The notes below the pieces were generated by a model. The model did not search any database. It was given only the letters and a program-made list of their open reading frames with translations, and was not told where the DNA came from. This document shows, piece after piece, positions 57,363-64,000 of a stretch of DNA of 64,000 nt. Positions within the stretch are counted from its first letter, which is position 1. Each line of letters opens with the position of its first letter. The position numbers and the translations under genes were made by a program. This DNA comes from Nanobdellota archaeon (GTDB lineage Archaea > Nanobdellota > Nanobdellia > Parvarchaeales > Parvarchaeaceae): NCBI GenBank assembly GCA_021807125.1, contig JAKAPK010000001.1:118354-182353 (forward strand), written 5' to 3'.

Positions 57363-59684
57363 ATGCGACTTTACGGCGGAATAACGAAACTAAGCAGACT
57401 TTACAAAACTGGTCAATCATCTGTAGAGTTCATGATATCATATGGCTGGGTATTCCTTATCGTAGGTCTGGTCCTTGCGCTTCTTTTTTATACAGGCATT
57501 CTTAATTTCAATTTTTTCGTGTCTAAAAACACGCAGATATCCGGTTTTTCCTCCAATATGGAAGTTACGTCCGCGTATGCAAATTCCACCGAGATGGCAA
57601 TAGTGGTCGTTAACAACGGAAACAGCAAAGCGAACCTATCCTCCGTGATTTTTAATATAAATTCGGCGAACAATTCTATGTCATGTGCTTATACTTCATT
57701 ATATCCTGGCCAACAGACTGTATGCTACGCGTCCGTATCTTTATCTTCTCCTGTTTATACGAACGTTTATATAGACTATTCATATTTTAACGGTCTTGCC
57801 GCAGAAACGGCAGTATCTTATGGCAGTATATTTTTGACGCTTACACAGGGGAATATACCGCTAGAATCATCAGAGCTTATAACAGTAATCACTGAAAGCG
57901 GTCTGCCATCCGGCACGAGGTGGTACGCGACGCTCGGTTCGAACTATGAGAATTCGACTTCTGACCAAATAGTGTTTTATAACAGCGTCGGAAATTATGG
58001 CTATTCAGTTAAAAAGATATACAATGTTTCCGGATCTTGCAATACCACAAAGGCCCCCTCATCGCAGTCTGGAAATCTTAATGCGGGCTCGGTGCTTAAG
58101 GTAGTATTCTCAAAGGCCCAGACCCTCTGCATGCTCAACATGACCATTTCCAATAAACAATCAAAACCAACGGCATCTCCTTTTCAACAACTTCTTGTCT
58201 TTAATGCTTCCAACTACCAAAACTGGGAAGCTTCTAATCTAAACAATATAGTATTTCTTTTTAAGAACTATTCAATTGTACCTTCTTGGCTTGAGAGTGG
58301 CAACAGCAAGACATCGCAGCGCACTTTATATTGGCTAAAAATACCCCCTATACCTGCAAACAGCAACCTAACCGTATATATGGCGTTCAACATGAGCCTT
58401 GTAAATAGTATGAACAACGTAAATACGGGCGAAGCGCCTTCACTTTCAGGTACATATGGACAATACGATGATGGTGCGAATATCTTCAACTTCTATGACA
58501 ACTTTGCGGGTTCGTCGCTTAATGCGACAAAATGGGCTTCTTACGGAAGCAACGGTTCATCGGGAAGTCTTTCGGACATAATCGTCAACAATGGTTTGTC
58601 GTTGACAGGCGGCGGCTATGATTTAGGCACGAAATTTGCGACATGGCTTTATTCGAATGTGCCCTCATCAGAACTAACGTCAAATTTTACCGCAGATACT
58701 TACGAGAAGGGATTAACATCTTCAGGCATCTATATTCCAGTCTCCCACTCTTCGACAAGCACGTCTATCTCCATGTCTATATCAAATCAATACGGCTATG
58801 ACTTGTATCTGTGCGCCGGAGGTGCGGGTAACGCGGCGCTTACGTCTGTTTCCTGGACAGTGGATGCACAGGATTTTGAGCCATTTTCAGCGATAGGGCA
58901 TCAGACGGGGCAGTCGTGTTCTGAAAGTACTTCAAGCGGCGGAAACGATCTTGCTTTGGCAGGTATTGGGATCGACAACGCTACAAGTTACACTAAGTAT
59001 ACTTCCGCATCCACAGGTTATACTTCTTCGCAGTCTTTAACTTATACCGTATCAGTACCTAACTCCTTTGTAATTATAATGGTCAGCAGTGGATGGTATG
59101 GGATCTCAAGTGTAAGTATACCAGCAGGATGTACTAAAGAACAGTTTGTCACAGGGCCAGACACCTATGAAAGTGCGTATATAGCGGTTTGTCCGAATCA
59201 GGCCGCAAACAATTACGGCGTAACTGCAAGTCTCAGCGGAAGCGGTTCGGCCAGCATAGTCGCTTATGTTTTCCAGCCGGGCAATCCAAATACATTCAGA
59301 TGGGGCTTTACAGATACAGCACCAACAACATGGCTGAACACTGGAAACGGCGTAGGACTGGCAGATTTAAGTAATTCAAGCATGTGCGCATCTTCAGAAA
59401 AAGTAGGCTCAACATCTTCATCATGTATCGGAAGCTATACCGGAAACTCTTATAATAATTATTCAATCGGCTTCTCCACAGCACAGGCAGACTATTATCT
59501 TAACAATTATACCTCGAAAGTTTCATCAATACTTACGAATCTTCCTTCATTGTCGTCTTCTATAGGTTTTAGCCTATCCAACGAGATGAACAGCCAAGTT
59601 AATATAAGCTGGACTAGATTAAGGAACACACCCCCGAATGGGATCATGCCATCAGTGAAATTCGCTTACGCAGCATTTCCTTAA
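57363..59684 (+). CDS. Large pilin-anchored surface protein with DUF2341-like domain (773 aa)
   Basis: TGQSSVEFMISYGWVFLIVG at ~18-37 is a class III signal (GQSSVEF) with helix. Residues ~45-150 resemble a pilin beta domain (NGNSKANLSSVIFNI). A thermopsin-type repeat (ITESGLPSGTRWYATL) follows at ~178, then a DUF2341-like region (FNASNYQNWEASNLNNIVFLF, WLKIPPIPANSNLTVYMAFN) and a lectin-like ~250-residue stretch. It probably acts in adhesion to a host or surface. Tight link with the KaiC-like gene is unusual. Confidence 0.82.
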   Translation: MRLYGGITKLSRLYKTGQSSVEFMISYGWVFLIVGLVLALLFYTGILNFNFFVSKNTQISGFSSNMEVTSAYANSTEMAIVVVNNGNSKANLSSVIFNINSANNSMSCAYTSLYPGQQTVCYASVSLSSPVYTNVYIDYSYFNGLAAETAVSYGSIFLTLTQGNIPLESSELITVITESGLPSGTRWYATLGSNYENSTSDQIVFYNSVGNYGYSVKKIYNVSGSCNTTKAPSSQSGNLNAGSVLKVVFSKAQTLCMLNMTISNKQSKPTASPFQQLLVFNASNYQNWEASNLNNIVFLFKNYSIVPSWLESGNSKTSQRTLYWLKIPPIPANSNLTVYMAFNMSLVNSMNNVNTGEAPSLSGTYGQYDDGANIFNFYDNFAGSSLNATKWASYGSNGSSGSLSDIIVNNGLSLTGGGYDLGTKFATWLYSNVPSSELTSNFTADTYEKGLTSSGIYIPVSHSSTSTSISMSISNQYGYDLYLCAGGAGNAALTSVSWTVDAQDFEPFSAIGHQTGQSCSESTSSGGNDLALAGIGIDNATSYTKYTSASTGYTSSQSLTYTVSVPNSFVIIMVSSGWYGISSVSIPAGCTKEQFVTGPDTYESAYIAVCPNQAANNYGVTASLSGSGSASIVAYVFQPGNPNTFRWGFTDTAPTTWLNTGNGVGLADLSNSSMCASSEKVGSTSSSCIGSYTGNSYNNYSIGFSTAQADYYLNNYTSKVSSILTNLPSLSSSIGFSLSNEMNSQVNISWTRLRNTPPNGIMPSVKFAYAAFP

Positions 59685-59734
59685 ATTTTTTACATTTAAG
59701 ATCAATGACTGTCCGACAATTTCCGTACAGAAGT

Positions 59735-59744
59735 TTTATATATT
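59735..59744 (+). promoter_or_regulatory. TATA-like box (tttatatatt)
   Basis: Centred 26 bp before ATG 59765, implying a leaderless mRNA for the frameshifted regulator gene. Confidence 0.55.
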
Positions 59745-59764
59745 AACTCCATCTATAACGTGCT

Positions 59765-60173
59765 ATGAAATCAGAATATCTCGTTAAAATTGGATCCGTA
59801 AGCCTGTCGGGCGAGATAGCTGCACTTAGTCCCGACTACATATTAAGTATGCAGCGTTTACCCACAATCCGTAAAAGCCAATAAAGAACGTCTGTTAAAT
59901 TCTTTAATACTAGTCTCAAGCAATAGCTTGTCAGCAGGTCAAAAGATGATGCTTTTTGATGTCTTATACTACGGAGAAGCAGACAGTCCGAACAGGTTTG
60001 TAGACATTTTCAGCATGAATCGCGGTTTATCAAGGTCCGCTGCCTGGGACAGGCTTAATAGCCTAAAAAGACTTGGCATGGTTGAATACCGCTATATCGA
60101 AGAAAAAGTCAGCATGCTGAGGTTAACTGATGCCGGCTTTATAGTTCTAAGGGGTATTTATGCGGAAGAATAA
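59765..60173 (+). pseudogene. Winged-helix regulator interrupted by a frameshift
   Basis: ATG 59765 opens a 39-codon frame (MKSEYLVKIGSVSLSG...) that stops at 59882. A second frame is open from 59847 to 60173 without an ATG upstream of its conserved part; it reads SVKANKERLLNSLILVSSN and then a full winged helix (SAGQKMMLFDVLYYG, LSRSAAWDRLNSLKRLGMVEY, SMLRLTDAG). Joining them needs removal of one base between about 59847 and 59882 and gives a ~136-residue protein with promoter and ATG. If not joined, TTG 59928 would start an 81-residue wHTH. An assembly error, a pseudogene or programmed shifting are all possible. Confidence 0.6.
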
Positions 60174-60450
60174 GCATTTGGAGATAGTGCTGCCAGACAG
60201 TATGGACAGTAAAATACTTTTCAATGGCAATTATAAAAGAGATTCTCTTGGAAGGGCGGATAGGTCACGAAAATACGACGGGCTATGGAGCGCATACAGT
60301 ATAGCAGCAATGCTAAATCCAGATATGATCGAAATATTAGCTGAGCTACCGCGTATTGCCAGTAACGAAGCATTTGAACCTATTTTAAGTTTTAAACCGA
60401 ATAATCGTGAATATAAATTACAAAAACCAATTAAAATTCTATGGAAATAG
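60160..60450 (+). CDS. Small orphan protein (96 aa)
   Basis: No family recognised. The sequence is soluble, basic and mixed alpha/beta (LEIVLPDSMDSKILFNGNYK, LWSAYSIAAMLNPDMIEILA). Its start overlaps the upstream wHTH by 14 bases and its end overlaps thrS by 10, so it is part of that transcript. Confidence 0.65.
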   Translation: MRKNKHLEIVLPDSMDSKILFNGNYKRDSLGRADRSRKYDGLWSAYSIAAMLNPDMIEILAELPRIASNEAFEPILSFKPNNREYKLQKPIKILWK

Positions 60451-62348
60451 ATTTCGAGGGCAAGAAGAAACGCTTTGAGGAGCCGAAGTCTCCTATAGAA
60501 TTAGCTAAAGAGTTCAATGCGGACTTAAAGGGTAAACTCGTTGCTAAAGTAAACGACGAACTTTTTGATCTCGGTCGGAAGATAGATTTTGACGCCAAAG
60601 TGCAACTGTTGGATTTTGATTCAAAGGAAGGAAAATCCGTTCTATGGCATTCGAGCGCGCATATCATGGCCGCAGCAGTGTTAAGATTGTATCCCCATGC
60701 GCTTCTCGGTATTGGACCGGCTATAGATGATGGATTTTATTATGATTTCTACAATCTTAAGATAGGTGACAATGACCTACAGAATATAGAAAAGGAAATG
60801 AAGAAGATAGTCGATGAGGACAGCAAGTTCGTTAGAAAAGAATTGTCAAAACGTGAGGCGGAGGAGTTGTTCTCTAAAAACAAGTTCAAAATCGAGATTC
60901 TTAAGGATGTTGAAGGTAAAATAACCGCTTATCAGACTGGCGATTTTTTAGATCTTTGTAAAGGACCGCACATTCCTTCAACCAGGTATGTTAAGGCTTT
61001 AAGACTTCTGAAAGTCGCAGGCGCATACTGGAAGGGAGACAGCAAGAAAGAAGTGATGACTAGAGTATACGGCGTATCTTTTCCATCAAAGGCACAGCTA
61101 GACGAATACTTGAAGTTTGAGGAAGAACGTTCAAAACATGACCATAAAAAGATAGGCAAAGAACTGGAGCTTTTCATGGTTCCAGAGCTTTCGCCCGGCT
61201 GTCCGATATTTACCCCGCATGGCGCATCCGTATACAATGAGCTCATAAGACTTGCACGGGAGCTTGACAGAAAATACGGCTATCAAGAGATAATATCTCC
61301 GATGATAGCCAAGATAGACATGTGGAAGGTAAGCGGGCATTTTGAAAAATATAAAGATAACATGTATAAGGTAACTCCATTTTCAAAAGGGGAAGAAGAA
61401 TATGCGCTCAAACCCATGAGCTGTCCTTTCTCCATACTTATTTTCAAGTCGAAGGTAAGAAGTTATAAGGACCTCCCGCTTAGATTCTCCGATTACGGAT
61501 TAGTACACAGATACGAACTTGAGGGTGCGTTGGATGGGCTATTAAGGACTAGACTTATACATCAACAGGACGCACACGTCTATGTAATGCAGGAACAGAT
61601 AGAGAGCGAGATACTGCGGCTGTTCGATATGGCCAAAGACATATACGCGCTTTTCGATCTTAAACCAATAATGGTGCTTGCAACCAGACCTAAGGACAGA
61701 ATAGGCACTGAGGAGATGTGGGATGCTGCAGAATCCGCTTTAAAGAACTCTCTTGAGAAAAGTGGATATAAATACAGCATAAAGGAGGGCGACGGTGCGT
61801 TCTATGGGCCGAAAATAGACATATACGTGCTCGATTTCACCGGCAGACCAGAGACTGCATATGCCGTATCGACTATACAGGTAGATTTCAACCTGGCCGT
61901 CAGGTTTGACGCAAAATACATAGGCAGCGACAATAAAGAGCACAATCCAGTGGTCATACACAGGTCCATAATGGGATCTTATGGCAGATTTATGGGTATA
62001 ATATTGGAAAACACCAGTGGTGACCTGCCGCTATGGATAATGCCAGTGCATGCTAGGGTCCTTTCGCTTACCGAGAGGAACAACAAATACGCAGAGAAAG
62101 TATTCGGCATGATAAACGATGCAGGAATAAGAGTAGAACTAGATAGTAGTAGTTCAACTCTGGAATACAAAGTAAGGGATGCGCAACTTAAAAAGATACC
62201 TTACATGATAATAGTTGGCGACAAGGAAGAAAAGGCAGGTAAGATAGCCGTCAGATCCAGAGACGGAAAGACCAGCTATGCTATAGATTTGATGGAGTTT
62301 ATAGATTCAATGAAAGATGTGATATCCAAGAGAAAATTTAAAGTTTGA
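60441..62348 (+). CDS. thrS: Threonyl-tRNA synthetase, bacterial/eukaryotic type
   Basis: 635 residues in the order TGS domain (~1-60), editing domain with HSSAH (HxxxH) and LCKGPH (~70-220), class II catalytic core (motif 1 region, FRYEL-like HRYELEGALDGLLRTR, motif 3 IHRSIMGSYGRFMGI), and anticodon-binding domain. Many archaeal ThrRS instead have a D-aminoacyl-tRNA deacylase-like N-terminus; this one has the bacterial/eukaryotic HxxxH editing domain. A tRNA-Thr gene is in the same window at 11416. Confidence 0.93.
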   Translation: MEIDFEGKKKRFEEPKSPIELAKEFNADLKGKLVAKVNDELFDLGRKIDFDAKVQLLDFDSKEGKSVLWHSSAHIMAAAVLRLYPHALLGIGPAIDDGFYYDFYNLKIGDNDLQNIEKEMKKIVDEDSKFVRKELSKREAEELFSKNKFKIEILKDVEGKITAYQTGDFLDLCKGPHIPSTRYVKALRLLKVAGAYWKGDSKKEVMTRVYGVSFPSKAQLDEYLKFEEERSKHDHKKIGKELELFMVPELSPGCPIFTPHGASVYNELIRLARELDRKYGYQEIISPMIAKIDMWKVSGHFEKYKDNMYKVTPFSKGEEEYALKPMSCPFSILIFKSKVRSYKDLPLRFSDYGLVHRYELEGALDGLLRTRLIHQQDAHVYVMQEQIESEILRLFDMAKDIYALFDLKPIMVLATRPKDRIGTEEMWDAAESALKNSLEKSGYKYSIKEGDGAFYGPKIDIYVLDFTGRPETAYAVSTIQVDFNLAVRFDAKYIGSDNKEHNPVVIHRSIMGSYGRFMGIILENTSGDLPLWIMPVHARVLSLTERNNKYAEKVFGMINDAGIRVELDSSSSTLEYKVRDAQLKKIPYMIIVGDKEEKAGKIAVRSRDGKTSYAIDLMEFIDSMKDVISKRKFKV

Positions 62349-62889
62349 ACGTTCTGTCGGTTAGGCCCTGCAAGTCCTCAAAGAACTTTTCATTGGTCCT
62401 ATTTGTCTGCATCATGAAGAAAACTGCCTTCGTGGATTTTTCTCTGACGAGGGATGCAAGTGAATGTATAAACCTTAACATTGAGTTTTGTGAATTGTAA
62501 ATAAGAAAGGTAGTTATTGAATCCAAAACAACCAGCGTGTTTTCGCCACCGTTTATGGCCGAAGATATTTGCATATGTAAAGACGTGAGGTCCTCGGGCG
62601 AATTGCAGAATATACAATCCGTAACCGCTTTTGGTTCTTCCGTGCCAGAAAGAGATCTGCTGATAGTGTCTATTATAGTGGTGCACTTCAGCTTATTTTT
62701 TTCACAAGTTTCCCTTATGTTTGAACCTGGAACAGTATTAGATATGTAAATAGATCTAAAACCTTTGCTTTCAGCAAGCGACAGCAATTTATACACACCT
62801 TCTTCAAGTTTCCCCCTGTCCTGAGCCATCACTAAACTTATGTGAGTATCAAATATGTCCTGGATCATATTATTTTTAGTTTGTTCCAC
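62338..62889 (-). CDS. KaiC-like protein without P-loop (183 aa)
   Basis: The sequence keeps the RecA/KaiC strand pattern (GFRSIYISNT, TLVVLDSITTFLIYNSQNS, STKAVFFMMQ) but the Walker A position reads MAQDRGKLEEGVYKLL and cannot bind ATP in the usual way. It resembles the two degenerate KaiC-like units at 41207 and 41918, especially in the DSITTFLIYN segment. It probably serves as a scaffold or ligand sensor. The end overlaps thrS by 11 bp, convergently. Confidence 0.75.
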   Translation of the reverse strand: MEQTKNNMIQDIFDTHISLVMAQDRGKLEEGVYKLLSLAESKGFRSIYISNTVPGSNIRETCEKNKLKCTTIIDTISRSLSGTEEPKAVTDCIFCNSPEDLTSLHMQISSAINGGENTLVVLDSITTFLIYNSQNSMLRFIHSLASLVREKSTKAVFFMMQTNRTNEKFFEDLQGLTDRTFKL

Positions 62890-62948
62890 GAAGTCTTATA
62901 GGATTTGATGTACATAAACGTTTAAAAGCTTTAAACAGGATAATTCAC

Positions 62949-63326
62949 TTATAGTTTTTTTAGTGCTATCTGGCCGGATTGACCCGGGCGATTAACAACT
63001 ACAGCCTTTCCCGCAGAGGTTTCAACAATGCTTCCTTTTGTTACTATGTTTCGACGGGCATATTCTCGGTTAGCCTTGTTCTCTAGTACCCTTATAACTT
63101 CAACCTTTGCAGATTTCTTTGTCGACGGATCGAACATATTTGCCGATTTTAATTTTAGTGATCTAACTTTATACGAACCGCCGCGTCCTCTTATGAGTTT
63201 AACTTTATTGTCCCCTACTTGGAGGCTTGCCGCCGGCGTTATGCTTTCACTCCTGCGTTTGTCGCGTCTCTTCCCCTTTACGCCCCCGCCTTTTTTCCTC
63301 AAAGTCGAAGAAGCCGTTTTTGACAT
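62949..63326 (-). CDS. rps8e: Small ribosomal subunit protein eS8
   Basis: 125 residues: GGGVKGKRRDKRRSES, VKLIRGRGGSYKVRSLKL, VIRVLENKANREYARRNIVTKGSIVET and RPGQSGQIALKKL. This is archaeal eS8 at full length. Confidence 0.95.
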   Translation of the reverse strand: MSKTASSTLRKKGGGVKGKRRDKRRSESITPAASLQVGDNKVKLIRGRGGSYKVRSLKLKSANMFDPSTKKSAKVEVIRVLENKANREYARRNIVTKGSIVETSAGKAVVVNRPGQSGQIALKKL

Positions 63327-63375
63327 ATCAGAATGGTATGCGACTGGTAGTATTTAAAACTTTTTACGCAGTACG

Positions 63376-64000
63376 CTAATCTATAGAATTTAAAATATCA
63401 ACATTTATTTTACCTTTTAATAAATTCTTAAATCGCCGCGCATCCTCTTCGGTACCTATTCCCGAACCATAATGTGCAGGTATGGTCAAATCAGCCTTTA
63501 TTTTTATAGCAGCTTCTGCCCCTTCCTCCGCAGTCATGACGTATATTCCGCTTATCGGTAACAGTGCTATATCGACCTTTACATCGGCCATTTCTGGGAT
63601 TAAGTCAGTGTCTCCTGCTATGTATATGCGCACGTCGTCAACTATAAACACATACCCGACGTTACCGTATTCTTTTGGATGAAAGACCTCATTTTTTGTC
63701 TTGAATTTATTCGTATTATAAGAATGGACCGTCTTTATCGGTACGTCCCCGACTATCTTAAATTCATTCGGTTTGACCAGCACAAGCTTATTCTTAATCC
63801 CGTCAAATTTATCCGAACAGTTCTGCGGAGCAACAATCACACCAGTGTCCTTTATTACCTTTTTTATGCTCTGTAATTCTAAATGGTCGTAATGGTCGTG
63901 GGTTATTAGAACGACATCCGCCTCGTGGTATTCCTTCTGTATCATGTAAGGATCGGTGAAAACAGTCGTTTTTTTACCTTTTATCCTGAAACAATTATGC
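63376..64000 (-). CDS. Metallo-beta-lactamase-fold hydrolase (UPF0173 type), 5'-truncated
   Basis: The frame is open to the window edge; an ATG at 63945 is internal, because HNCFRIKGKKTTVFTDPY before it fits the family start. The metal motif ITHDHYDHLE, then AGDTDLIPEM and IPAHYGSGIG, place it with UPF0173/UlaG-like metal-dependent hydrolases. The upstream part lies outside the window. Substrate unknown. Confidence 0.88.
   Translation of the reverse strand, partial: HNCFRIKGKKTTVFTDPYMIQKEYHEADVVLITHDHYDHLELQSIKKVIKDTGVIVAPQNCSDKFDGIKNKLVLVKPNEFKIVGDVPIKTVHSYNTNKFKTKNEVFHPKEYGNVGYVFIVDDVRIYIAGDTDLIPEMADVKVDIALLPISGIYVMTAEEGAEAAIKIKADLTIPAHYGSGIGTEEDARRFKNLLKGKINVDILNSID

Overview
This window is archaeal chromosome. 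It carries archaeal/eukaryotic-type information genes (ribosomal proteins eL33, eL15, eL37, uS2 and eS8, a GINS subunit, a Hef-type helicase, thermosome, an Sm protein, Nop5 with fibrillarin, GatDE, ABCE1, archaeal RNase J) next to an archaeal FtsZ. Very dense packing, many stop/start overlaps, shortened versions of conserved proteins (eL15, Nop5, enolase) and many small exported pilin-like proteins suggest a reduced DPANN-type genome. Micrarchaeota/ARMAN-like is my best guess; that lineage call is inference from style, not from a phylogeny.

Layout. 1-5.9 kb: the 3' part of Trm1, eL33 with a nucleotidyltransferase, a 586-aa orphan, and helicase plus GINS. 5.97-11.4 kb: a minus-strand array of ten exported pilin-like or Cys-rich proteins, interrupted by a short eL15. 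11.4-14.5 kb: tRNA-Thr(CGU), a zinc ribbon, a MinD-like ATPase and the eL37-Sm-thermosome operon. 14.7-18.8 kb: an alpha-glucan cluster (GalT-like, eukaryotic-type GT3 glycogen synthase, GH57). 18.8-30.8 kb: regulators, a coiled-coil protein with 39-residue repeats, TtuA-type tRNA thiolase with its ubiquitin-like sulfur carrier, ValRS, RNase J, an AsnB-like PP-loop protein, uS2-enolase, TrmI. 30.8-34.2 kb: two pilin-like proteins and ABCE1. 34.4-38.1 kb: an endonuclease IV-like protein with a large insert, a nucleotidyltransferase, and an MNT/HEPN toxin-antitoxin-like pair bracketed by a 50-bp direct repeat.

40.6-44.8 kb is the most distinctive part. One operon encodes an orphan, a KaiC-like protein with a broken P-loop, a second P-loop-less KaiC-like domain fused to a COG2229/MglA-type small GTPase, and a Roadblock/LC7 protein. 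It converges on ftsZ through two strong hairpins. The ftsZ upstream region is itself full of inverted repeats. 45-64 kb holds GatD/GatE, a METTL5-like methyltransferase, two large surface proteins, Nop5/fibrillarin, phosphoglycerate mutase, PolX, two more KaiC-like proteins, a probable frameshifted regulator, a bacterial-type ThrRS, eS8 and a partial metallo-beta-lactamase-fold protein.

Two expression styles are visible. Many genes have a TATA-like box about 25-27 bp before the ATG, which fits leaderless mRNA. A few (the first nucleotidyltransferase, thermosome, ftsZ) have a GGAGGT Shine-Dalgarno and a longer leader. Inside operons, genes are coupled by ATGA, TGATG/TAATG or a recurring 8-nt overlap of the form ATGGNTAR. 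Seventeen exported pilin-like proteins occur, but no prepilin peptidase, assembly ATPase or platform protein, so that machinery must lie elsewhere. No CRISPR array, transposase or rRNA was seen.
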